In this document: piece after piece, positions 17,295 to 25,756 of the stretch
How the letters are laid out: the number at the start of each line of letters is the position of its first letter
Position numbering within the stretch: the first letter of the stretch is position 1
Position numbers and translations under genes: made by a program
The notes under the pieces: generated by a model
The model's input: only the letters and a program-made list of their open reading frames with translations
What the model was told of the DNA's origin: nothing
Database searches by the model: none
NCBI GenBank assembly: GCA_937858715.1
Contig: CALLZY010000208.1
Span: forward strand, 1 to 36,143
Direction: 5' to 3'
Length of the DNA stretch: 36,143 nt
Source: an uncultured Chitinophagaceae bacterium
GTDB taxonomy: Bacteria > Bacteroidota > Bacteroidia > Chitinophagales > Chitinophagaceae

Positions 17295-18209
17295 GGCGAA
17301 GTTTCTTTTTAGTTGTTTTATAAATTTCTTTTCCACTGGTACAATCGTTCCGTGTTTATGTCCCGCAGGTACACTCACTTTTGCTGTCACATTTTCAAAA
17401 TGCACAAAATCTTTTGTAGCAGATACCTCATAAATTTTCTTCCGGTAACTGTCGTAATAAATCAGCCATTCATTTTTCAATTTCACCACCGAAGGGCCTT
17501 CCGTGAAATTATCAGTGAAGGCTTTTGATACATTCCTCCATGGACCAACAGGCGTTTCGCTAAAAGCCACTTTTACATTTCTTTCCGGACGGGTATTATC
17601 TTTCAGCACCAGCACATAATCGCAATTTGCCCGTTTTACAATCACTGCATCAATTACACTAAAGCCGGGGTCATAAAATAGTTTTGTTTCGCTAAATGTT
17701 TTAAAATCTTTTGTTTCCGTATAGTACATCCGGTGATTATTGCTGTCTTCTTCAATACCCCGTTCAAATCTTCCGGGTATGCAACTGGCCCAGATAATGA
17801 TGTACTGCTGCTGTACATCATCGTAAAACAATTCAGGAGCCCAAACATTCACGGTAGTGAGTTCTTTATCCATTACAGAAATGAAGCGCTGCCCACTCCA
17901 GTGTATTAAATCTTTTGATGAGGCATAGCCAAACCCCATATCACCTCTCCAGCTGCTGGTCCATACCAAATGAAATGTACCATCCGGCCCTTGCACCATG
18001 CTGGGGTCTCTCATCACTTTTTGCTTACCCACTTCTGGCTTCAACAACACAGTATCCACATCATTCCATATTCTCCCATCGTAGCTGTACAGCATTCGCA
18101 GGCCAGCATCGGCAGGTTCATGAAAAGAAGTGAATAAATATGCCTTCTTATTGCAGGAAGCAAGAAGAATTAATAATAAACAATTAACAATTAATAATTT
18201 CAGCCGCAT
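17286..18209 (-). CDS. GH43 family glycosidase lipoprotein
   Basis: A 307-residue five-bladed propeller enzyme anchored as a lipoprotein: the lipobox LASC places the modified cysteine at C19. The GH43 catalytic triad is visible as D68 (MRDPSM, base), D187 (VIDAVIV, pKa modulator) and E237 (FTEGPSV, acid). WAPELFYD (123-130) is a further family hallmark. GH43 enzymes usually remove alpha-L-arabinofuranose, beta-xylose or beta-galactose from plant side chains, and any of these would fit pectin. It sits 5 bases after the GH140 gene and 51 bases before the BNR gene. The last codons and the stop fall into a hairpin repeat, and the signal peptide core is encoded by a TTAATT-rich tract. Confidence 0.88.
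   Translation of the reverse strand: MRLKLLIVNCLLLILLASCNKKAYLFTSFHEPADAGLRMLYSYDGRIWNDVDTVLLKPEVGKQKVMRDPSMVQGPDGTFHLVWTSSWRGDMGFGYASSKDLIHWSGQRFISVMDKELTTVNVWAPELFYDDVQQQYIIIWASCIPGRFERGIEEDSNNHRMYYTETKDFKTFSETKLFYDPGFSVIDAVIVKRANCDYVLVLKDNTRPERNVKVAFSETPVGPWRNVSKAFTDNFTEGPSVVKLKNEWLIYYDSYRKKIYEVSATKDFVHFENVTAKVSVPAGHKHGTIVPVEKKFIKQLKRNFAKP
18166..18205 (-). repeat. TTAATTGTTAATTG tract encoding a lipoprotein signal core
   Basis: The complement reads AAATTATTAATTGTTAATTG then TTTATTATTAATTCTTCTTGC, repeating TTAATT words. It encodes KLLIVNCLLLILLA, the hydrophobic part of the GH43 lipoprotein signal. It resembles the tract at 17188-17222. Confidence 0.5.
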
Positions 18210-18214
18210 AATTA

Positions 18215-19645
18215 TTACTTCTCTAAAATGAGCACCCAGTCGTTTCCATTTTGTTTTTCACCGGGGGGATTAAAACTTACAACTCCCTTATTTTTAAAAG
18301 CTGGTATTTTCTCTTTTGTTCCGGTCCGCGGATTAAACCAGTTACCCTTACTAGCTATAAATTCTAAATAACGGGTATTCGCCTTAAACTCTTTTCCATC
18401 ATACACATAAAACAGTGCAAAATTTTTCCCTTTAGTCGCCAGTACTCTTTCATACTTTTCACCATTCTCAACGACCAATTCCTGCGCAGGCATCCTGTCG
18501 AAATAGGAGTACGACTCCATCAATTTTTTCAAATGTCTCATTTGCCCCGCTGCTTCAGCCATCAATCCTGTTTTCCAATCCTGCCTTGGGAAAAAGGAAG
18601 CATCCTTGTCTCCCTGGTTGTAGTATTGCATTACCGCATTATGCCCATATGTAAAACCGGCACCACCGGCAAACACACTCCAGTAGGCATAACGACGGAT
18701 ATCCGCTGCATTCCAGTAGCCATCTGCAGTATCATGCAAACCGTATGGAATGTCTTCATAACTTGGCTCACCATCCAATGTCGGCTTCACTGGCTCCATA
18801 GCATAGTCTTCTTCAATATATTTCCAGTTGTCCTCCCCAAAATGTCTTCTCTCCTTTGAAGAAGTGTCTTGTGCATAACTTTTATGTCCGCTCTGAAACA
18901 TGTTGAAGTCCAACCAAAGCGACTGATGAAACCAATCTGTACTGCTCGTCCTTCCCCTCGGGTGAAATGTCATCAAATGATTATTGTCAAAATTTTTAAT
19001 AGTGCTGCCAATTTTCTCCCAAACTGCATATCCATCTTTCCCGGGGATGTCACCGCCATTCAGCCAAATGATATTGGCTTTACTTTTATACCGCTTCGCC
19101 AAAAACTTTGCATACACCTCCGCCTGCTGCTCGTTTATCTTACCACTCTTTACATTGCTGCCCCATGTAGGTACAAGTGCCATGTATATGCCTCTTTTTG
19201 CTGCTTCGTCAACAACGTAATCTACATGATCCCAGTAATCATATTGCAACGAGTCACTAAAACTATTGCCTTTAGTTATTGCCGGCTTTGATACGTCGAA
19301 ATTCTCTAACGCCCAGTCACCGTAAGCATTCTTTGTGTTATTGAAATCATGCAGCAGCATAGCCTGCACCACATTAAAGCCTTGCTTTTTTCTTGTGTCT
19401 AAATAAAGTGTTACATCTTCCCTTTTACATTTTACAAACAGCAGCCATCCGGTATCACCCATCCAGAAAAAAGGCTTGCCATCCTTTGTTTGAAAATATC
19501 TTTTGTTGGCAGAAACTTTCAATGGCTGCATTTGGCCATTGCCGCCTATCCCAATCAATAGCATTGCCACGACCAGTAATTTTTTCAGGTTACCAGCAGC
19601 AGTCATTCTGCTCATCGTTCCTTGCGTCGCACACTTGTACATCAT
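18215..19645 (-). CDS. GH140-type (DUF4038) apiosidase-like glycoside hydrolase
   Basis: A 476-residue exported TIM-barrel enzyme of the DUF4038/apiosidase-like family. It has FFWMGDTGWLLF (59-70), WLNGGDIPG with D199 (acid/base) and LDGEPSYE with E293 (nucleophile). The 94-residue spacing is close to that reported for the Bacteroides GH140 apiosidase catalytic pair, as I recall it. The last ~90 residues form the small beta domain usual for the family. GH140 cleaves D-apiose linked to galacturonic acid in rhamnogalacturonan II. It is 5 bases downstream of the MFS transporter gene and precedes GH43. The frame starts at ATG 19645 inside a repeat copy; a more ordinary signal peptide starts at residue 14 (MTAAGNLKKLL, base 19606), which I consider likelier. 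Confidence 0.87.
   Translation of the reverse strand: MMYKCATQGTMSRMTAAGNLKKLLVVAMLLIGIGGNGQMQPLKVSANKRYFQTKDGKPFFWMGDTGWLLFVKCKREDVTLYLDTRKKQGFNVVQAMLLHDFNNTKNAYGDWALENFDVSKPAITKGNSFSDSLQYDYWDHVDYVVDEAAKRGIYMALVPTWGSNVKSGKINEQQAEVYAKFLAKRYKSKANIIWLNGGDIPGKDGYAVWEKIGSTIKNFDNNHLMTFHPRGRTSSTDWFHQSLWLDFNMFQSGHKSYAQDTSSKERRHFGEDNWKYIEEDYAMEPVKPTLDGEPSYEDIPYGLHDTADGYWNAADIRRYAYWSVFAGGAGFTYGHNAVMQYYNQGDKDASFFPRQDWKTGLMAEAAGQMRHLKKLMESYSYFDRMPAQELVVENGEKYERVLATKGKNFALFYVYDGKEFKANTRYLEFIASKGNWFNPRTGTKEKIPAFKNKGVVSFNPPGEKQNGNDWVLILEK
19606..19645 (-). repeat. Copy 3 of the GTGCGACGCAA repeat, covering a start codon
   Basis: The complement reads ATGATGTACAAGTGTGCGAC then GCAAGGAACGATGAGCAG. The core GTGCGACGCAA and the trailing CGATGA match the copies at 2087-2122 and 6140-6175. 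It holds the first ATG of the GH140 frame and its first 13 codons. Confidence 0.55.
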
Positions 19646-19650
19646 GAATT

Positions 19651-20952
19651 CTATTCAGCTTTTTTTAATACAGGTTTATAGCCTTTTATCCCAAAGTATA
19701 ATATCACTAAAAAACAAATAAGCGGAACTATATAGCCCACCTGTATGTTATCATTTGTAGCATCAATAATTCTTCCCATCACAAATGGAATAATAGCTCC
19801 ACCAACGATTGACATCACCAGCAGTGAACCACCAATTTTTGTTTCCTTATCCAGGCCTACAAGTCCCAATGCAAAGATGGTAGGGAACATGATGCTCATA
19901 AAGAAACCCATCGCACCCAAAGAGTAAATCACCATCTTTCCATCGGTAACAATCGCAAGAGTGCAAAGAAGTGCCGCCATCAACGCATACACCCTCAGTA
20001 ATTTATCAGATGCAAAATACCTGGTTAATGCCACCCCGATGAAACGGCCAGAGAGAAACAATGTGCCATAAATGCCTCCCAGGTAATACCCTGCCATCTT
20101 TTCATCAACACCGCCGTATTTCATTGCCATACGGACAAAGAAACTGGTTACACATACCTGGGCTCCTACATAAGCGAACTGTGCAATTACCGCCCACTTT
20201 AAATGCTTGTGCCGGAAGGCTTTTATAAACTCGGATAACTTTGAAGTTTTTGAATCATCCTTAACTTCCGGCAACTTAAAAAAGAAAAATAGTATTGCCA
20301 CCAGTATAAAACCTCCTGCAATGAACATATAGGGAGTTTTTACTGAGGCCGACTCCATATCCAGATAGGCGGTACGCTCCACAACTGACATGGCAGATAA
20401 TTCCGCTTCGGTATGATTGATGCCTGAAAAAATGAATATTGAACCAACAATCGGGGCAATTACAACAGCAAGACCATTTATGGCCGCCCCAAGATTTAAA
20501 CGGCTGCTGGCAGTTTCGGGTTCTCCCAAAATAGCAGAATAAGGATTGGCTGCTGTTTCAAGAATTGCAATACCGCAACCCACTACAAACAACGCAAATA
20601 AAAACAAAGGGTAGATTCGTCCACCTGCAGCCGGTAAAAATATCAGAGAACCTATTCCAGCCAGAATCAACCCCGCAATGATACCATTTTTATAACCCCA
20701 TTTTTTTAAAATCATCCCCGCCGGAATTGCCATCAGAAAATAAGCGAAATACACTACCTGGTCAATATAAATGCTTTGCGTATTATTAAGCTGGCAGGCT
20801 TTTTTTAAATGCGGAATCAATATTCCGTTCAGGTTATGAACCATTCCCCAAAGAAAAAACAAGAAAGTAACCAGGATAAATGGCACCACAAATTCCCTTT
20901 TAGTAAGTGACTTATGACCGGAATTCTTAAACACTGTTTGAGTTGGCTGCAT
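19651..20952 (-). CDS. FucP-like MFS sugar:proton symporter
   Basis: A 433-residue inner-membrane protein with about 12 hydrophobic segments, the size of L-fucose/glucose-galactose permeases. Family marks include FVTFLFFLWGMVHNLNGILIP-like helix 1 (30-49), GCGIAILETAANPY (125-138), where the ETAANPY motif is typical of the FucP group, and a GRIID segment near the end. It imports a neutral monosaccharide with protons. Directly upstream of GH140 and in the same run as the isomerase-kinase-transketolase genes, it is the natural importer for the pentose released by the apiosidase. Fucose, arabinose or galactose cannot be excluded. Confidence 0.9.
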   Translation of the reverse strand: MQPTQTVFKNSGHKSLTKREFVVPFILVTFLFFLWGMVHNLNGILIPHLKKACQLNNTQSIYIDQVVYFAYFLMAIPAGMILKKWGYKNGIIAGLILAGIGSLIFLPAAGGRIYPLFLFALFVVGCGIAILETAANPYSAILGEPETASSRLNLGAAINGLAVVIAPIVGSIFIFSGINHTEAELSAMSVVERTAYLDMESASVKTPYMFIAGGFILVAILFFFFKLPEVKDDSKTSKLSEFIKAFRHKHLKWAVIAQFAYVGAQVCVTSFFVRMAMKYGGVDEKMAGYYLGGIYGTLFLSGRFIGVALTRYFASDKLLRVYALMAALLCTLAIVTDGKMVIYSLGAMGFFMSIMFPTIFALGLVGLDKETKIGGSLLVMSIVGGAIIPFVMGRIIDATNDNIQVGYIVPLICFLVILYFGIKGYKPVLKKAE

Positions 20953-20970
20953 CGTCAGGTTTCGTTGAAT

Positions 20971-23900
20971 TTATTGAATTGAAAAACGTTTTGTTTCTGT
21001 GTTGTATATCACACTTTTCTTTCCATTGCTTAAAATATACTCGTTACTGGCAGTTGATTTCACAGGCTTCATCGTTACTGCAGTCTTTAACACATCCGCA
21101 TCTGTATCAATTGGCAATTGTGCCATACTTCCACCTGCCATAAATGCTGCAATGCCAAACTCCGGGTAACTGTCGCCACTGTACATTACAACCTTACCGG
21201 GAAATTTTTCTTTGTATTCCTTAACGGCCCGGTACACCTGTTCAAAACTTGTTTTCTTCGGTTTTAACAAACGGGCATGTTGCCGTGGAGCTAAGTTTAA
21301 TCCTCCTTTGGGTTCATACGCTGTACCATCTGCCTGGTAATGCCAGTAGCGGATGTCAATAATATCAATCAGTGAAGCATAAGCAGGCATTGCCAGAATA
21401 GAGTCCTGCACATCTTTCGTTACACTTAAACCAATCAAAGGTTTTTTCCCGGTTTCCCTTTCCCAGTCACGAATAACATCTAACCAGAATTTTACAAAAT
21501 GTAAAGGCCCGGTGTATTCCTCACTGATGAATTGAATGACCCCGTTGTTATCCTTAAAATTATTCAAACACTGGCGGATGTATTTTTTGTGCAGTTCTTT
21601 TCTTATAGGATTTGAAATATCATAAAACTGTTCAGCATAAAAAATCCGCTTATCACCAGCATAGTTCACCGGCTCAACGAAACTTGTATTATTGATGTTA
21701 TTAGCGGTTCGCCAGGGAAAATCAGCATAATGCGCACCCGCCTCAATTATGTTATGCTGGAAGTAGTTTTGATGCACAAGTACCAGCCCATTCCGGTCAG
21801 CTAAATCTGCAAACTGCTTTAACCGGCTCCAGTAAAATTTGTTATACTTGGTCAGATCGTATTTGCTTAAGCCATCCCATGCGGTGCCTATGCCACTCCT
21901 TGCAAAAGGGAGTTCATAAAAAGGCGGCCATACTTCTCCGTCCATTCGTCTGATGCGTTCATGGTCATCCCTTCTTCTGTCATACCATAAACCATAGTTA
22001 TGCTCCAAAGCAACTGTACCGGTTGCTTTCATATCGTTCACCACTTCATCAATATTATCAGTTAAACCTTTGCCTGCCCTTCCGGGAACAAACCTGGTCA
22101 GATGAGGCTTCGCCTGTTGAATATCGCCTGGCTGCAATCCACCACTCCACCATTGCACATTGGTACGTTTACCAGTAAGTATTATATCATCAAAAACCAG
22201 CCATCCGTTTTTGACGGATACACTACCAACCTTCTTGCTCACTGATAGAGAGTTTCTGGACTCTATATTTTTAATAAGTCTTTCCAAATCGTTTTGAGGG
22301 AGAACTTCCGCTATAGAAAAGGAAACAGGTATAGGATTTCTGGTTCCTGCAATTTCAATCCACTCTTTCAACTGCATTCTTGACTTACTCGCCTCTTTTG
22401 TTAACGCCAATGCTGTCTCCACACTTGGACTGCTGCTGGCCTCAGTAGGTACAAACAGAAGCTGTGCCTGAGCATCCACATCCTTATTTAATCTTTCTTT
22501 TAACTGCTGGTAAAATAAACTCCGTGGAGTAATTGTGTTGTTCGATTCACCCCAGTAACCATCGCCGCTGAATTGTGCCCAACTGCCAAAAGCCCAGTTT
22601 TGTGCCGTGGGGGGCTGGTAGCAATCAATTTTCGCAGCAGAGCAATTCCAAAAAACGCTGTTGGCAGCAGCCCAACCAGCGCCATTAGCATCCTGTCCTC
22701 GGTTTCCAAACCGTAAGGCATTCCCATCCACATTCACCACATCAAACAGCACACCACTGGCCCAACTATCAACAGTCCCGCTGAAACTATAAGGCAATAC
22801 AGACTCACATTGCACGAAAGCATTAGGGCCCGGAGCACAATAGCCAACCGCAAAATCATGGTAGCCGCTTTGTGCATAACACCGCTGAAACAGTGTTTGC
22901 TGACCTGTAGTTAAAAACGTATAACGCCGTTGCCCGCCAATTTCAGAAACAGGGTTTTGAGATATACAATCTTCCACAGTTATGCGTTTAGAAGTTTCCA
23001 GCACACTTACTGCACTGCCTGCAAAATTTTCAAAACTGATTTGCCGAATCCAGCAGTCTTCTGCCGCTTCTACATTAATTGCATTCCAGCGGTGATCTTC
23101 GTCTTTAATATTTGTTTTATCAAATGCGGAAACCATTTTGATACTTTCTACTCCGCTGTTGCTGATGCGGCCCGCACTGTTATAAAAATAAAAAGTACCA
23201 CCGCCATATGTTGTATCTAATGCGGTGGTTATCGGCGCATCAATGTAAATTGTATTGCCTTCTATTTTTGTAATGGTACGGTCGAAGAACAAATCCCTCT
23301 CGCCGGGTTTCCAGCCGAGGGCGGAAATACCGCCACCAAAAATATCGGTACCGGTTGCTTTTATCCAGTTGGCAGTTGAAGGCCTGCGAATGATTATTTT
23401 ATCAGAATGCTGTTTAAAAGCAATAGAACTGTCCACATGAAAACTCATGGCATTTACCGGCACATAAGCATCCATAATTTTATTACCATATAAGTCCTTT
23501 GGCACATCATTTCTGCCAACAATTTTTACCAATGCCAGCCTGCCGGTTCCGGCACCAATAATAGTTGTGGCATTAATCCCGCTGCCACGCAGTACAACAC
23601 CGCTTGCAGTGATACGCAACTGCCCGAATACTTCGTAAGTTCCTTTTTGTAACAACACGGCACCACGAAAACCGTTAACATCGGCTGGCAGTGAAGCTAC
23701 ATAATCAAGGGCTGATTGTATACGCAGTGTTGCATCGCCTTTTACAACAGGTACAACTACTTTTACCGGCAATGACGGAATAGCTTTTTCTGAAGCCATA
23801 TAACCGCAGTAAGAAAAATCGGGGATGCGGTTGTTGAGAGAGTCGGGTGTATAGACAAGCCTCCCCTTATCAAAAGATAAAGGAGGAACAGGCTTCACTG

Positions 23901-23979
23901 CTTTTTGAGCCAGTAAAGCCTGTTGAAAGAAAATGAAAAATATTACTACACTCAGATAATATGGCTTCCTGTAATTCAC
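20971..23979 (-). CDS. Large two-part exported protein: beta-helix plus DUF4955/DUF6298-type C-terminal region
   Basis: A 1002-residue exported protein with a signal peptide ending LLAQK. Residues about 70-500 form a right-handed beta-helix of the pectate-lyase-3 superfamily, with GDATLRIQSALDYV, an ASGVVLRGSGI turn and repeated VEDC/QISFENFAGSAV coils. A middle section (about 490-600) resembles DUF4955. The C-terminal ~370 residues (NVQWWSGGLQPGDIQ onward, with MYSGDSYPEFGIAAF near 930) look like the DUF6298 unit and may be a second enzymatic barrel. Such proteins are common next to pectin and rhamnogalacturonan genes; the reaction is unknown to me. It is 24 bases after the pectate lyase and 18 before the MFS gene. 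Active-site residues cannot be named with confidence. Confidence 0.78.
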   Translation of the reverse strand: MNYRKPYYLSVVIFFIFFQQALLAQKAVKPVPPLSFDKGRLVYTPDSLNNRIPDFSYCGYMASEKAIPSLPVKVVVPVVKGDATLRIQSALDYVASLPADVNGFRGAVLLQKGTYEVFGQLRITASGVVLRGSGINATTIIGAGTGRLALVKIVGRNDVPKDLYGNKIMDAYVPVNAMSFHVDSSIAFKQHSDKIIIRRPSTANWIKATGTDIFGGGISALGWKPGERDLFFDRTITKIEGNTIYIDAPITTALDTTYGGGTFYFYNSAGRISNSGVESIKMVSAFDKTNIKDEDHRWNAINVEAAEDCWIRQISFENFAGSAVSVLETSKRITVEDCISQNPVSEIGGQRRYTFLTTGQQTLFQRCYAQSGYHDFAVGYCAPGPNAFVQCESVLPYSFSGTVDSWASGVLFDVVNVDGNALRFGNRGQDANGAGWAAANSVFWNCSAAKIDCYQPPTAQNWAFGSWAQFSGDGYWGESNNTITPRSLFYQQLKERLNKDVDAQAQLLFVPTEASSSPSVETALALTKEASKSRMQLKEWIEIAGTRNPIPVSFSIAEVLPQNDLERLIKNIESRNSLSVSKKVGSVSVKNGWLVFDDIILTGKRTNVQWWSGGLQPGDIQQAKPHLTRFVPGRAGKGLTDNIDEVVNDMKATGTVALEHNYGLWYDRRRDDHERIRRMDGEVWPPFYELPFARSGIGTAWDGLSKYDLTKYNKFYWSRLKQFADLADRNGLVLVHQNYFQHNIIEAGAHYADFPWRTANNINNTSFVEPVNYAGDKRIFYAEQFYDISNPIRKELHKKYIRQCLNNFKDNNGVIQFISEEYTGPLHFVKFWLDVIRDWERETGKKPLIGLSVTKDVQDSILAMPAYASLIDIIDIRYWHYQADGTAYEPKGGLNLAPRQHARLLKPKKTSFEQVYRAVKEYKEKFPGKVVMYSGDSYPEFGIAAFMAGGSMAQLPIDTDADVLKTAVTMKPVKSTASNEYILSNGKKSVIYNTETKRFSIQ

Positions 23980-24003
23980 GCAGATTCATTAAACTGAATT
24001 AAA

Positions 24004-25644
24004 TCACTTTTTAACAACGGCAGATGGTTTTACATTCTTTACATCTACCACACTGTTTAAATATACTTCAATATTGCTATAACCCGAAGCGGTAATTTTT
24101 GCAGCATCAGCCGCATCGTTTGGATTCAGTTTGCTCTTAATTTCATACGCATCAGGCATTCCGTCGTTATCAGAGTCTTTATAAGGAGCACCTTTGTACT
24201 CAGGATAGCCGCCTACCTGGCTTATATCAGTAATAATTCCCTGCTTATATGAATCAAGCGGCATACGGCGATGCTTGAATTGTGCAGTTGGCGCCACTAC
24301 ATTATCAGGAACCTCAATTTTACCGGTTATTACCTGTTTTACAATCCTGCTATCCACAGCATCTCTTTTGGGCAATGTAGCACCAGCATTGGCTAAAACA
24401 TAGGTTCTTGCTTCTTCTGCTTTGAGAACTGTAACAGAAGGCATCGGCAATGACCGGGGCCATTTCATATAGTCCCTGTATTCACCAGCATCTTTTTCAT
24501 CTTCTATCTGCACACCACCATTCCAGTTGTCTTTGGTAATAGCAGGATAACCTTCCACAACGTTACCATTAACATAAGCCCTTCCGTACACTTTAGTCTT
24601 CAATTTACTTCTGCCGCTTTCAGGTTTAAGAATGCGGTAAGCTATCGGAGTTTTTGGTGTAGCAGGACCAGGTTTGAAATAGTTATTAATGATATTGAAC
24701 TGTGCCCTGTAGTCGCCGCCATCAATACTGCGATGTACCCAGTTGAACACAACGTTATTTACAAAGTTGAAAACACCATTCCAGCCAACGGATGGGTTAC
24801 GTCCAGCATTGTTGGCCCACAGGCTGCGGATAAACGTACAGTTCTCCCCACCCAGTGTGCTGCCAAATGCATGGTTCCAGGTATCTAATGCTTCGCCGAA
24901 AATGGAATTCTGAATAGTAATATTTACAGTAGGAAATTTATCTTCCGTCTTACCAGTACTATCGTTGTACATGTGACGGTACATACTCATATTCTCATCC
25001 AGTCCCCAGGTGGCACTTACATGGTCTATCATAATATTACCAATGGGATTACCGCCAATCGCATCATCCCGGCGGCCCACCCATGTTTCGCCCCGGCGGA
25101 AACGCATATACCGGATGATGACATCATGTGTGTTAATCCAAACACTTTCACCAGCCACACATACACCATCGCCAGGAGCTGTTTGCCCGGAAATTGTAAT
25201 GTAAGGAGCTCTGATTATTAAAGGAGTTTTTAAGCGGATAATGCCCGCCACATTAAAAACAATAATTCTTGCGCCACCCTGTTCGCATGCCCAGCGCAAA
25301 CTACCCGGACCATCATCATTTAAATTAGTAACAACAATTACTTTGCCGCCCCGGCCACCAAAACTATATTTACCACCACCTTCTGCACCCGGAAAAGCAG
25401 GAATCTCTGCCTGTGGCAATTCATCTACTCTCGAAGCCCAGGGTATAAAAGGCTTGCCATGTCTTGCATCTTCCATAATGATGGGATAAGCAACTGCCCA
25501 TGCCGAATCTGAGTGGCGGTTTGCCTCTTTCAATAAAGAGTCAGATGCCCGCTGCACATCTGCAGGAATTTCGGGATACTGTGAATAAGCACTGCTTACC
25601 AATAACACTGCAAAGATTCCGAAGAAAAAAAGCTTCAACTTCAT
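24004..25644 (-). CDS. Pectate lyase (PL1-type beta-helix)
   Basis: A 546-residue exported beta-helix protein with a signal peptide ending SAYSQ (residue 22). The motif FPGAEGGGKYSFGGRGG (84-100), followed by VVTNLNDDGPGSLRWA (104-119), is typical of Bacteroidota pectate lyases. RRDDAIGG (191-198) and DHVSATWGLDENMS (207-220) provide likely calcium-binding and catalytic positions. Near residue 497 there is a DSDNDGMPD calcium-binding loop of the thrombospondin-3/dockerin type. It should cleave alpha-1,4-galacturonan by beta-elimination outside the cell or in the periplasm. It is the first gene after the terminator that follows SusD, and a 7-base inverted repeat lies 20 bases before its ATG. 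The fine PL subfamily is not certain. Confidence 0.88.
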   Translation of the reverse strand: MKLKLFFFGIFAVLLVSSAYSQYPEIPADVQRASDSLLKEANRHSDSAWAVAYPIIMEDARHGKPFIPWASRVDELPQAEIPAFPGAEGGGKYSFGGRGGKVIVVTNLNDDGPGSLRWACEQGGARIIVFNVAGIIRLKTPLIIRAPYITISGQTAPGDGVCVAGESVWINTHDVIIRYMRFRRGETWVGRRDDAIGGNPIGNIMIDHVSATWGLDENMSMYRHMYNDSTGKTEDKFPTVNITIQNSIFGEALDTWNHAFGSTLGGENCTFIRSLWANNAGRNPSVGWNGVFNFVNNVVFNWVHRSIDGGDYRAQFNIINNYFKPGPATPKTPIAYRILKPESGRSKLKTKVYGRAYVNGNVVEGYPAITKDNWNGGVQIEDEKDAGEYRDYMKWPRSLPMPSVTVLKAEEARTYVLANAGATLPKRDAVDSRIVKQVITGKIEVPDNVVAPTAQFKHRRMPLDSYKQGIITDISQVGGYPEYKGAPYKDSDNDGMPDAYEIKSKLNPNDAADAAKITASGYSNIEVYLNSVVDVKNVKPSAVVKK

Positions 25645-25663
25645 AAGAAAAAATATTAGACCT

Positions 25664-25686
25664 GTTTGACGTAATGTTTGTCAAAC
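25664..25686. promoter_or_regulatory. Inverted repeat GTTTGAC-N9-GTCAAAC before the pectate lyase gene
   Basis: Perfect 7-base arms at 25664-25670 and 25680-25686 flank a 9-base spacer, about 20 bases upstream of the pectate lyase ATG and downstream of the SusD terminator. It is placed where an operator or 5' UTR hairpin would act on the block starting at the pectate lyase. No clear Bacteroidota promoter (TTTG, 19-21 bases, TAnnTTTG) could be fitted around it. Confidence 0.4.
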
Positions 25687-25718
25687 AATTGCACTGTATA
25701 ACAAATACCCTAAAACAA

Positions 25719-25744
25719 GAAAGAGAAGATTGCTCTTCTCTTTC
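25719..25744 (-). terminator. Intrinsic terminator after susD
   Basis: Perfect 10-base arms GAAAGAGAAG (25719-25728) and CTTCTCTTTC (25735-25744) enclose a 6-base loop. On the minus strand the hairpin is followed by TTGTTTTA. It begins 12 bases after the SusD TAA and precedes the pectate lyase by 75 bases. It probably stops or attenuates transcription after the susCD pair, allowing higher expression of the surface transporter than of the downstream enzymes. Confidence 0.75.
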
Positions 25745-25756
25745 GTCAATCATATT

